Source: Pseudomonas sp.
GTDB taxonomy: Bacteria; Pseudomonadota; Gammaproteobacteria; Pseudomonadales; Pseudomonadaceae
DNA length: 40,471 nt
Direction of reading: 5' to 3'
Assembly (NCBI RefSeq): GCF_017744435.1
Contig: NZ_JAGIBG010000042.1
Location: 1-40,471, forward strand
In this document: in pieces, positions 24,351-31,938 of the stretch
Numbering within the stretch: the first letter of the stretch is position 1
How the letters are laid out: each line of letters opens with the position of its first letter
Notes under the pieces: model-generated
Database searches by the model: none
Seen by the model: only the letters and a program-made list of their open reading frames with translations
Told to the model about the DNA's origin: nothing
Position numbers and translations under genes: made by a program

Positions 24351-24980
24351 ATGAAACTTACCCAGCTGTTCACCGCCATCGCCCTGGCCGCTGCCAGCCA
24401 TGCCGCCCTGGCCGCCGAAGGCAACGCCGACCTGTACGATGCCGTGGCCCCGGCCGACTCGGCGTTTGTCCGCGTGCTGAACCTGTCCGACAGCAACATC
24501 GACGTGACCCTCAGCGGCAAGGTCAACCCGCAGCGGGTCGCCGCCGGCCAGCTCAGCGGTTACCGCTTCACCCCTGCCGGCCCGCACAAGATCGCCGTCG
24601 GCGGCAAGTCGATCGAGCCGCAGCTCAAGGCCAATGCCGCCAGCACCGTGGTCTACGACGGCAAGCAGCTGAAGCTGATCAGCGACAAGTACGTCAACGA
24701 GCCGAAGAAGGCGCAGATCGCCTTCTACAACCTGACCGCCAACCAGGCCACGCTGAAAACCTCCGATGGCAAGCATGACGTGGTCGAGGCCATTGGCAAC
24801 GGCGAGACCGGCACGCGCATGGTCAACGAGATCAAGATCGACTTCGCCGCCTACCAGCAGGACACCAAGGTCGCCAGCTTCGACGAGCAGTTCCTCAAGA
24901 AGGGCCGCTCGTACAGCTATGTGCTGCTGCCCGGCAATCGCAGCATGACCCTGGCCAACAGCATCGACCCGACCGAGTGA
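24351..24980 (+). CDS. algF: AlgF-like periplasmic acetylation accessory protein
   Basis: A 209-residue periplasmic protein with a clear signal peptide (cleavage at ALA before AEGNADLYD) and a beta-rich body. AlgF is needed for acetylation in P. aeruginosa, probably as an adaptor between AlgJ and AlgX. The characteristic YDAVAPADSAFVRVLN opening and the YSYVLLPG block near the end match the family. It is preceded by AAGGAGA and followed by algX after 27 bases. Confidence 0.92.
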   Translation: MKLTQLFTAIALAAASHAALAAEGNADLYDAVAPADSAFVRVLNLSDSNIDVTLSGKVNPQRVAAGQLSGYRFTPAGPHKIAVGGKSIEPQLKANAASTVVYDGKQLKLISDKYVNEPKKAQIAFYNLTANQATLKTSDGKHDVVEAIGNGETGTRMVNEIKIDFAAYQQDTKVASFDEQFLKKGRSYSYVLLPGNRSMTLANSIDPTE

Positions 24981-25007
24981 TGAATGCCCTGCAAGGATGA
25001 ATGGCAC

Positions 25008-26420
25008 ATGAAGACCCTTGTACCTTTTGGCCTGAGCGCTGCCCTGGCCTTGTTCAGCCTGCCCGGCCTGGCTGCGCAGCCGGCCCAGGCTGCCCAAGTG
25101 GCCGGGGCCGGCTGCGAGAACCTGCAGTGCATGGTTTGCCCGGCCTTGAGCGACCCGCAACGCTACGCCGAAGGGCGCATGAAACTGATGCGCGAGATCG
25201 TGCCTGGCAAGGACCGCTGGCTGTTCCGCTCGGCCGTCGACCTGACCAATGACTTTGGCATCCCCGCGCCGATGCGCCCGGAGTTCGCCCGCCTGATGCA
25301 GGCGTTCGAGCGCCAGGGCATCCATGTGGCCATGGCGATCCAGCCGACCCGCGGGCTGATGCACCGCGACAAGCTGTTCGCCGACCAGCTGCACGGCTTC
25401 GACTATGCCCGCGCCAGCAACAGCCTTGCCGCCTATCTCGGCCAGTTGCGCCAGGGCGGCGCGGTGGTGGCGCCGATGATGCAGCTGGTGCAGCAACCGC
25501 CGCAGGGCGAGTACTTCTTCCGCCGCGACCACCACTGGACACCCACCGGCGCCGAAGCCACGGCGAAACTGATGGCCGAGGAAATCCGCCGCCAGCCGTT
25601 CTATGCCGGGCTGACCAAGAAGGCGTACCGCACCGAGCCGGGCGTGATGGTGCCCAAGGATGGCACCATGAACCTGGCGATGAGCAGCATCTGCGGCAAC
25701 AACTACGGTTTCCAGTACGTACGTGGTTACCAGACCATCCCGGTGGCCGCAGGCGCCGACGCGCTGTTCGACGAGGCACCGGACCCGGAAGTGATCCTGG
25801 TCGGCGACAGTAACGCCGCGGCCCGTGAGGACGAGAGCAAACAGTACAACTTCGACGGCTACCTGAAGCAGTACCTGAATGTCGACATCCTCAACTACGC
25901 CCTGCCCGGGGTGGGTGAAGATGGCTCGCTGCTGGAGTACCTGTTGTCCAGCGACTACAAGCCCAAGGCGCCGCCCAAGCTGATCGTCTGGGAGCTGCCG
26001 GCCAACTACCGGCTCGATTCGCCGCTGATGTATCGCCAGCTGGTGCCGGCGGTCCAGGGTGGGTGCTCGGCAAACAGGGAAGTACTTGGCTCGAAACTGC
26101 AGCGCCCGGCGTTGCAGGTGGGCGAGCGCATCGAACTGCTGAGCAATGCCGGCAGTGGCCGCCAGGCGCTGTCCAAAGGGTTCCTCGACATTCGCCTGAG
26201 CGACAAGAACGTCAAGGACTTCTACATCATCGTCTACTACGACAACGGTGCGCGGGACAAGGTGTGGTTCCGCCGTGAGGCGGCGGTGACCGGTGGCCAG
26301 TACTACCTGGAGCTGAGCAAGGCACCGGAGTATGCCGGGGCCAACCTGCTGTCGGTGTTCATGGAGCCGACCAAGGCCGGGACTGTGGCGACCGATGTGG
26401 AGACCCGGCTATGCCTGTAA
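25008..26420 (+). CDS. algX: AlgX-like periplasmic O-acetyltransferase with carbohydrate-binding domain
   Basis: A 470-residue periplasmic protein: signal peptide (to about residue 28), SGNH-like domain, then a C-terminal carbohydrate-binding module. The triad residues Asp174 and His176 (RRDHHW) fall at the same numbers as in P. aeruginosa AlgX, with the nucleophile Ser268 in VGDSN. Cys229 and the C-terminal Cys pair needed for disulfides are also kept. AlgX transfers acetyl directly to the polymer and is essential for export. ATG 25008 gives the best signal peptide; the AAGGA ribosome site is 10 bases upstream. In canonical operons algX follows algG; here it follows algF. Confidence 0.95.
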   Translation: MKTLVPFGLSAALALFSLPGLAAQPAQAAQVAGAGCENLQCMVCPALSDPQRYAEGRMKLMREIVPGKDRWLFRSAVDLTNDFGIPAPMRPEFARLMQAFERQGIHVAMAIQPTRGLMHRDKLFADQLHGFDYARASNSLAAYLGQLRQGGAVVAPMMQLVQQPPQGEYFFRRDHHWTPTGAEATAKLMAEEIRRQPFYAGLTKKAYRTEPGVMVPKDGTMNLAMSSICGNNYGFQYVRGYQTIPVAAGADALFDEAPDPEVILVGDSNAAAREDESKQYNFDGYLKQYLNVDILNYALPGVGEDGSLLEYLLSSDYKPKAPPKLIVWELPANYRLDSPLMYRQLVPAVQGGCSANREVLGSKLQRPALQVGERIELLSNAGSGRQALSKGFLDIRLSDKNVKDFYIIVYYDNGARDKVWFRREAAVTGGQYYLELSKAPEYAGANLLSVFMEPTKAGTVATDVETRLCL

Positions 26421-26431
26421 TACCGCTGATT

Positions 26432-26541
26432 GGGGCCGCGTTGCGGCCCTTCGCGGGCACGCCCGCTCCCACACCTACCACCTCAGCCTCACAAATCCCT
26501 GTGGGAGCGGGCATGCCCGCGAAGGGCTGCAAAGCAGCCCC
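26432..26541. repeat. REP element inside the operon, between algX and algL
   Basis: An imperfect inverted pair: left arm 26432-26473 and right arm 26500-26541, sharing the REP core. One arm difference (C on the left, A opposite instead of G) turns the usual REP GTG into the ATG at 26513. The right arm also supplies GGGAG (26503-26507), five bases before that ATG. Confidence 0.88.
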
Positions 26542-27640
26542 AGTCCTGCTCATGATGTTTCTGATGAGCCCACTGACACAGGCGGCGCAATCCATCTGGC
26601 CCGCCCACAGCACCCCGCAGTCGGCCATGATCGCCGACTACCGCACCCTCTCCTGCACCAGGGAACCGCCCGCGCCCTACACCGGCAGCTTGCGCCTGGA
26701 AAGCAAGTACGACCAGCGCGACGCCAGCAAGTCGACCCTGCGCAGCAGCCCCGACGCCAACAGCGAGCAGGTCGCCAAGCAGGTCAAGCAGTTCGTCGGT
26801 GGCCTGATCTACGCCAGCAAACGCTTCCAGGCCGCCAAGAAACCCCAGGACGCCAACATGGCCCTGGCCTGCCAGGACCAGTGGCTGCAACACTGGGCCG
26901 AAGCCGGCGCCCTGCTCAACCCGGATGCCAGCGGCACCGGCATGGCCGCGCGCAAATGGGCGCTGGCGGCCATGGCCGGTGCCGTGCTGCTGACCCAGTC
27001 GGCCGCCGACGGCAAGCTGCAACTGAACGAAACGCAGCGCAGCTGGTTCACCCGCCTCGGCGAGCAGGTGATCCGTGAGTACGACCCGCGCCGCAGCACC
27101 AGCGGTGTGTACTTCAACAACCACGACTACTGGGCAGCCTGGGCCGTGGCCGCCACCGGCATGCTGGTCGGCCGCGACGACTTCATCCAGTGGGCCGACG
27201 GCAACCTGCGCCGCGCCCTGGCCCAGGCCGTGCGCGCCAACAACGGTAACTACGCCTATCTGCCGCTGGAAGTGGCGCGCAGCAAGCTGGCGGCCAACTA
27301 CAGCCAGTACGCCCTGGTGCCGCTGGTGCTGCTGGCCGAGTCGGCACGTGCCAATAACCTGCCGTGGAGCCACGACGACCAGCAGACCCTCGACCAGCTG
27401 GCCAGCTTCGCTGCCCGTACGGTGCTTGCCCCGGGCGAGCTGCCCGAACTCAAGGGCCAGCCCCAGGCGGACGTGGCACCGTACAAACTGGCCTGGCTGA
27501 TCCCGTTCCTGCAACGCAACCCCGGCCATGCGCTGGCGCGCCAGCTGTACGACAGCGAAGACGGCGAGGTGGACAACTACAGCCAGCTCGGTGGCCCGAT
27601 CAAAGCGTTCTACCCCCCATTGCCCGGATCAAGGAGCTGA
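26513..27640 (+). CDS. algL: AlgL-like periplasmic alginate lyase family protein
   Basis: A 375-residue PL5-type (alpha/alpha barrel) protein, close to the 367 of P. aeruginosa AlgL. AlgL clears polymer that leaks into the periplasm. Retained elements are a Lys in ESKY (residue 65, matching Lys66), the NNHDYWAAW motif (His204, matching His202) and a Tyr in YSQYAL (matching Tyr256). The position of Arg249 (seven before that Tyr) is Leu, with Lys next to it and the nearest Arg ten before. Start choice: ATG 26513 has GGGAG in place and gives a signal peptide MPAKGCK plus a hydrophobic run ending TQA; it lies inside a REP. An ATG at 26411 overlapping algX would read through the whole REP. Activity is uncertain. 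Confidence 0.85.
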   Translation: MPAKGCKAAPVLLMMFLMSPLTQAAQSIWPAHSTPQSAMIADYRTLSCTREPPAPYTGSLRLESKYDQRDASKSTLRSSPDANSEQVAKQVKQFVGGLIYASKRFQAAKKPQDANMALACQDQWLQHWAEAGALLNPDASGTGMAARKWALAAMAGAVLLTQSAADGKLQLNETQRSWFTRLGEQVIREYDPRRSTSGVYFNNHDYWAAWAVAATGMLVGRDDFIQWADGNLRRALAQAVRANNGNYAYLPLEVARSKLAANYSQYALVPLVLLAESARANNLPWSHDDQQTLDQLASFAARTVLAPGELPELKGQPQADVAPYKLAWLIPFLQRNPGHALARQLYDSEDGEVDNYSQLGGPIKAFYPPLPGSRS

Positions 27641-27643
27641 CCC

Positions 27644-29098
27644 ATGGCTGCCCTCGCCCGCTTTTCCCTTACCTGCCTGGCCGCCCTGTGCCTGGCAGGC
27701 GCCGCCCAGGCTGCCAGCCAATCGCTGCCGGTCAAGCAGACCGTGGACACCCTGCCCCGCGAGCAACGCCAGCTCAAGGTCGAGCAACTGCGCCAGCAGG
27801 TGCGTCAGGCCGTGGCCTTCCAGCAGGCCGAACGGCAACGCCCGGCCGGGCGCGCCAGCGTCAGCCTGCAGCCGATGTTCTCGTCCCAGGCCGGCAGCTG
27901 GCCGTTCGAGCCGTTCGTCAACAACGGCCTGTTCCGCGCCATCGCCGGCTACCAGGCGCACCACCCGCAGGTGGTGATGCTGCGCGGTGGCAGCATCACC
28001 CTGGCGCAGTTGCACGACGCCCTGAACGAACCACGCATTCTCAAGCGCTACAAGGATGGCTACCTGCTCAGCTACCCGCTGATGATCGCCAGCGACGCCG
28101 GGCTGGTACTGGAAGGCACCAGCCTGTACCTGTCGAGCTTCTCCGGCACGGCACTGATCAACCAGGGCTGGCTCGGGCTCAACCAGTCCAGCCTGGAGAG
28201 CATGGCTGGCGACAAGCCGGGCAGCACCGACCGGGCCTGGCGGCCGTTCGTGGTGGCCTGGGCCGGCAGCCATACCCAGGTGATCGGCTCGACGCTCAAG
28301 CGCCTGGGCTACAACGCCAACCTCTCTCGTGGCCTGACCACTGCCTTGAGCACCCAGCAGGCCGCCAGCACGCGCCCGGCCACGGTGATCATCCGCGACA
28401 GCCAGTTCAGCGAGATGTCCAGCGCGGTGGAGCTGCAACACAGCCAGGCGACCATTACCGGCAGCCAATTCGAGCAGTCGCAGCAATACGCCATCGATGT
28501 GCAGAACAGCCAGGTCAAGCTGCAGGGCAACCAGCTGCGCGGCATCGACAACAACAGCGGCGTGCGCCTGCGTGGCCAGACCCGTGCCCTGGTCGAAGGC
28601 AACCTGATCCTCGGTGCGACCAAGGCCGCCATCGAAGTCAGCGAGCAACAGGGCGCAGTGCTGCTGGCCGGCAACCGCATCGGCGACAGCCGTGGCAACG
28701 GCATCCAGCTGCGCAACCTGGCACCCACTGCAACGGCTCCGCTGGTGATCGACGACAACCTGCTGGCCAGCAGCCAGGGCAGCGCGGTGGATGCCAGCGA
28801 GGTGAGCGCCGTGGCGCTGCTCGACAACCACATCGGCAACACGGCGGAATATGCCATCAGCCTGCGCAATGCCACGCCACTGGCCGGGCCGCTGGTACTC
28901 AGCGGCAACCGCCTGGGCCGGGTCGGCAAGGCGCTGGTGCGGGTGGAGGGTGTGCGGGATGTGGTGCTGGGGGGCAACAGCTTCGATGGCAAGCCGTTGC
29001 TGCAGAACCTGTTGATCGGCGACCTGTTGCCAGTGCAGGGGCAGTTGCTCGAGGCCACGGTTCGCCAGGGTGAGACAGTGCGGGTCAGGCAGCAATGA
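27644..29098 (+). CDS. algG: AlgG-family right-handed beta-helix protein lacking the epimerase motif
   Basis: A 484-residue secreted protein with a signal peptide (cleavage at AQA, near residue 23). The C-terminal half is a parallel beta-helix with repeats of about 23 residues (VELQHSQATITGSQF, VRLRGQTRALVEGN and so on). RPFVVAWAGSHTQVIGSTLKRLGYN (about 200-224) aligns with AlgG, which converts mannuronate to guluronate. The catalytic DPHD of AlgG is DVQN here (285-288), so the base His is gone, and nearby aromatic groove residues are replaced. Epimerisation is not expected; a scaffold or polymer-binding role protecting polymer from AlgL is plausible. Shorter than the roughly 520-540 residues of true AlgG. 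Last gene of the operon, 3 bases after algL; canonical AlgG is encoded right after algE. Confidence 0.82.
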   Translation: MAALARFSLTCLAALCLAGAAQAASQSLPVKQTVDTLPREQRQLKVEQLRQQVRQAVAFQQAERQRPAGRASVSLQPMFSSQAGSWPFEPFVNNGLFRAIAGYQAHHPQVVMLRGGSITLAQLHDALNEPRILKRYKDGYLLSYPLMIASDAGLVLEGTSLYLSSFSGTALINQGWLGLNQSSLESMAGDKPGSTDRAWRPFVVAWAGSHTQVIGSTLKRLGYNANLSRGLTTALSTQQAASTRPATVIIRDSQFSEMSSAVELQHSQATITGSQFEQSQQYAIDVQNSQVKLQGNQLRGIDNNSGVRLRGQTRALVEGNLILGATKAAIEVSEQQGAVLLAGNRIGDSRGNGIQLRNLAPTATAPLVIDDNLLASSQGSAVDASEVSAVALLDNHIGNTAEYAISLRNATPLAGPLVLSGNRLGRVGKALVRVEGVRDVVLGGNSFDGKPLLQNLLIGDLLPVQGQLLEATVRQGETVRVRQQ

Positions 29099-29116
29099 TC
29101 CAGCATCTGCTGTAAC

Positions 29117-29222
29117 TGCACCGGCCTCCTCGCGGGCACGCCCGCTCCCACAGGTACTCCACAGCATTCAGAATTGTGGTGATCCTGTGGGAGCGGGCGA
29201 GCCCGCGAAGAGGCCGGCGCAG
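29117..29222. repeat. REP inverted pair after the polysaccharide operon
   Basis: Arms of about 38 bases (29117-29154 and 29184-29222) with three mismatches around a short spacer. It sits between the converging algG-like and GNAT genes and probably acts as the bidirectional transcript end; no separate T-run terminator is seen. Confidence 0.88.
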
Positions 29223-29223
29223 G

Positions 29224-29655
29224 TCAACCAATGACCCGCTGCATCCTCACAAAGCAATCATCCTCACCCATCTCGACAAACCCATGGCGCAGGTACAACT
29301 GCCGCGCCGGGTTGCTCTTGAACACCATCAACCTCAAGAGTGGCAAACGCCGCTGCGCCGCCCAGCCGGCCAGTGTTTCCAGCACCTGGCTGCCCACCCC
29401 GCGCCCACGCTGCTCCGGCACCAGGTGCAACTCACGAATGAACAATGCCTGCCGGTCCTGGCTGAGGCTGCAGAAACCCAGCACGTCCTCCCCTTCCATC
29501 ACCAGCCATTGCTCGCGCCAGCCCCAGGCTTCGTCGAAAGCCTCCTCGATCCACAACAGGTCGAACTCGCGGTAATACGGCAACATCGCCCGGCGCGTGA
29601 GGTCGCGGGCAAACGTGCACCAGGCATCGCTCGCGGCGATCAGCTCAACGGGCAT
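29224..29655 (-). CDS. GNAT-family N-acetyltransferase
   Basis: A 143-residue single-domain acetyltransferase. The acetyl-CoA binding motif A is ELHLVPEQRGRGVGSQVLETLAGWA, and motif B ends NPARQLYLRHGFVEMG. The substrate is unknown; the group includes many small-molecule and protein N-acetylases. The start at 29655 gives MPVELIAAS and overlaps the end of the DUF488 gene by 11 bases, so the two are coupled; a longer upstream frame simply reads through that gene. From memory the same pair flanks the phosphate transporter in P. putida KT2440. Confidence 0.88.
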   Translation of the reverse strand: MPVELIAASDAWCTFARDLTRRAMLPYYREFDLLWIEEAFDEAWGWREQWLVMEGEDVLGFCSLSQDRQALFIRELHLVPEQRGRGVGSQVLETLAGWAAQRRLPLLRLMVFKSNPARQLYLRHGFVEMGEDDCFVRMQRVIG

Positions 29656-30031
29656 AGCATACCGGCGAGCTGCCTGGGCCGCGCCGCTCCAGTTCGTCTT
29701 CCAGCCAGGCCGCCAGCACCTGGGCGTTGTTGTGCGCGGTGTCCTTGCCGGCATACAGCAAGGTCAGGTTGCCTTTGGCGGCGAGGTCCAGCAGCGGATA
29801 CCAGTGTTCCGGGTGCGCCGCCAGTTCCTGCTGATAGCGCTGGGTGAACCCGGCAAAATCCACCTCGCCCTGGTGAAACGCCTTGCGCAAATCAGTGGAT
29901 GGCGCCACTTCGCGCAGCCACTCGCCATGCAGTTGGTCCTTGCGTTTATTGCGCGGCCACAGGCGGTCGACCAGCACGCGCCGGCCATCTTCCTTCTCTG
30001 GCGCGTCGTAGACGCGCTTGCAGCGAATCAT
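29645..30031 (-). CDS. DUF488 family protein (YeaO-like)
   Basis: A 128-residue conserved bacterial protein. The family opening KRVYDAPEKEDGRRVLVDRLWPR and the later LTLLYAGKDTAHNNAQVL are standard for DUF488/YeaO. The biochemical role is not established. It is divergent from the Pit transporter and overlaps the GNAT gene downstream. Confidence 0.9.
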   Translation of the reverse strand: MIRCKRVYDAPEKEDGRRVLVDRLWPRNKRKDQLHGEWLREVAPSTDLRKAFHQGEVDFAGFTQRYQQELAAHPEHWYPLLDLAAKGNLTLLYAGKDTAHNNAQVLAAWLEDELERRGPGSSPVCYAR

Positions 30032-30076
30032 GGGGTTCTCCTGCTTTTACCGTCTGTCTTGAGCCTAGGTAATTCA

Positions 30077-30090
30077 TTGACCGAGGTCAC
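30077..30090. promoter_or_regulatory. Candidate Anr/FNR-type box upstream of the Pit gene
   Basis: TTGAC-CGAG-GTCAC resembles the TTGAT-N4-ATCAA consensus. A near-identical 16-base stretch occurs at 34802-34817. It lies between the divergent DUF488 and pit genes. By eye only. Confidence 0.35.
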
Positions 30091-30152
30091 GTCCAGTCGA
30101 GGAATTGTTTCTATGCTCAGAGCCACCCTCGCCGACGCCAATCGGAGCCCCC

Positions 30153-31769
30153 ATGGCAACCCCGTCCCTGGCCAGCCAGCCGCCACTGGCCCATAGCGAT
30201 TCCCGCCCGCAGCTTTCGCACAAACCCGGGCGCGCCACCCTCGTGCTGTTCTTCGGCCTGCTGTTGGCCGGCATCGCCTACACCGCCTGGAACCTCAAGC
30301 AGGACGTGACCGCCAGCGGCACGGTGATCACCACCGTCACGCCCTTCCTGCTGCTGGGCCTGGCGCTGCTGATCGCCCTGGGCTTCGAATTCGTCAACGG
30401 CTTCCATGACACCGCCAACGCGGTGGCCACGGTGATCTATACCCACTCGCTGCCGGCGCCGGTGGCGGTGGTCTGGTCCGGGTTGTGCAACTTCCTCGGT
30501 GTGCTGCTTTCCAGTGGCGCAGTGGCGTTCGGCATTATCGCCCTGTTGCCGGTGGAGCTGATTCTACAGGTCGGTTCCTCGGCGGGCTTCGCCATGGTGT
30601 TCGCCTTGCTGCTGGCGGCGATCATCTGGAACCTCGGCACCTGGTGGTTGGGGCTGCCGGCGTCGTCTTCGCATACGCTGATCGGCTCGATCATCGGCGT
30701 CGGTGTGGCCAACGCGTTGATGCACGGGCGCGACGGCACCAGCGGGGTCGATTGGAGCCAGGCCAGCAAGGTGGGTTATGCCCTGCTGTTCTCGCCGCTG
30801 ATCGGCTTTGCCTGTGCAGCCTTGTTGCTGCTGGCGCTGCGCGCACTGGTCAAGCGCAAGGAGCTGTATCAGGCACCAGAAGGCCGCACGCCGCCACCGT
30901 GGTGGATCCGCGGCATCCTGATCCTGACCTGCACCGGCGTGTCGTTCGCCCACGGCTCCAACGACGGGCAGAAAGGCATGGGCCTGATCATGCTGATCCT
31001 GGTCGGCACCCTGCCGATGGCCTACGCCCTGAACAAGACCATGCCCAGCGAGCAGGCGCTGCAGTTCTCTGCCGTTGCCGAAGTGACCCGCCAAGCATTG
31101 GTGCGCACCGACCCCGGGCCGGCCCCCACCGATCCGCGCCAGGCGCTGACGGCGTTCATCGCCGAGCCCAAGGCCAGCCCGCAGCTGGTGCCGGCACTGG
31201 CCGCGCTCACCGGCATGATCGGTGACCAGGTCAAAGGCTACGGTTCGCTGCAACGGGTGCCGGCCGAAGCCATGGCCAACGTGCGCAACGACATGTACCT
31301 GACCAGCGAAGCCATCCGCCTGATCGAGAAGCAGCAGCTGGTGGCGTTCGACGCCGATACCCGCAGCCATGTGCTGTTGCTCAAGAACCAGCTGGACGAT
31401 GCCACCCGCTACATCCCGCTGTGGGTGAAGGTCGCCGTGGCCATCGCCTTGGGCCTGGGCACCATGGTCGGCTGGCGGCGTATCGTGGTGACGGTGGGCG
31501 AGAAAATCGGCAAGACCCACCTGAGCTATGCCCAGGGCGCTTCGGCGGAAGTGGTCGCCATGTGCACCATTGGTGCGGCGGACATGTTCGGCCTGCCGGT
31601 GTCGACCACCCACGTGCTGAGCTCGGGGGTGGCCGGGGCCATGGTCGCCAACGGCTCGGGGATTCAGAAGCGCACGCTGATCAACCTGCTGATGGCCTGG
31701 GTGCTGACGCTGCCGGCGGCGATGCTGTTGGCCGGTAGCTTGTACTGGCTGCTGAACCAGATTTTCTGA
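30153..31769 (+). CDS. pitA: Low-affinity inorganic phosphate transporter, Pit family
   Basis: A 538-residue inner-membrane phosphate (metal-phosphate/proton) symporter. The two inverted PHO4 signatures are present: GFEFVNGFHDTANAVATV near 80 and VSFAHGSNDGQKGMG near 270. Each is followed by an SSSHTL- or STTHVL-type segment (PASSSHTLIGS and PVSTTHVLSSG). About ten to eleven hydrophobic spans surround a central cytosolic loop. ATG 30153 is chosen for GGAG 5 bases upstream; an in-frame ATG at 30105 lacks a ribosome site. Confidence 0.93.
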   Translation: MATPSLASQPPLAHSDSRPQLSHKPGRATLVLFFGLLLAGIAYTAWNLKQDVTASGTVITTVTPFLLLGLALLIALGFEFVNGFHDTANAVATVIYTHSLPAPVAVVWSGLCNFLGVLLSSGAVAFGIIALLPVELILQVGSSAGFAMVFALLLAAIIWNLGTWWLGLPASSSHTLIGSIIGVGVANALMHGRDGTSGVDWSQASKVGYALLFSPLIGFACAALLLLALRALVKRKELYQAPEGRTPPPWWIRGILILTCTGVSFAHGSNDGQKGMGLIMLILVGTLPMAYALNKTMPSEQALQFSAVAEVTRQALVRTDPGPAPTDPRQALTAFIAEPKASPQLVPALAALTGMIGDQVKGYGSLQRVPAEAMANVRNDMYLTSEAIRLIEKQQLVAFDADTRSHVLLLKNQLDDATRYIPLWVKVAVAIALGLGTMVGWRRIVVTVGEKIGKTHLSYAQGASAEVVAMCTIGAADMFGLPVSTTHVLSSGVAGAMVANGSGIQKRTLINLLMAWVLTLPAAMLLAGSLYWLLNQIF

Positions 31770-31787
31770 TCTGGAATGAACGCTTTT

Positions 31788-31907
31788 TTTGTGGGAGCGG
31801 CCTTGCGTCGCGAAAGGGGCGCGAAGCGGCCCCAAGATTTCTGCGCCATTACATATCGCTGGGGGCTGCTTCGCAGCCCTTTCGCGACGCAAGGCCGCTC
31901 CCACAAA
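31788..31907. repeat. REP inverted pair, second REP class
   Basis: Arms 31788-31833 and 31862-31907 are reverse complements with three mismatches. The core (gtgggagcggccttgcgtcg) differs from the other REPs of the window. A T-run on each outer flank suits a bidirectional terminator between pit and the glutathione transferase gene. Confidence 0.88.
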
Positions 31908-31938
31908 GGCCGCACCTGCAGGAAGTGGCGTGAGCTGA

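Noticed and set aside
21783..25535. Very long open frame (1250 codons) on the minus strand, and similar long frames opposite algD, alg8-alg44-algK and uvrC
   Set aside because: These are antisense to clear alginate or repair genes in a GC-rich genome, have low-complexity His/Gln/Val-rich translations and no ribosome sites.
26411..26512. algL starting at the ATG overlapping algX
   Set aside because: It would translate the full REP and bury the signal peptide about 40 residues inside; the start at 26513 fits ribosome site, signal and length better.
26432..29222. CRISPR-like array from recurring palindromes
   Set aside because: The palindromes are single REP pairs dispersed between genes, with no regular spacers and no cas genes.
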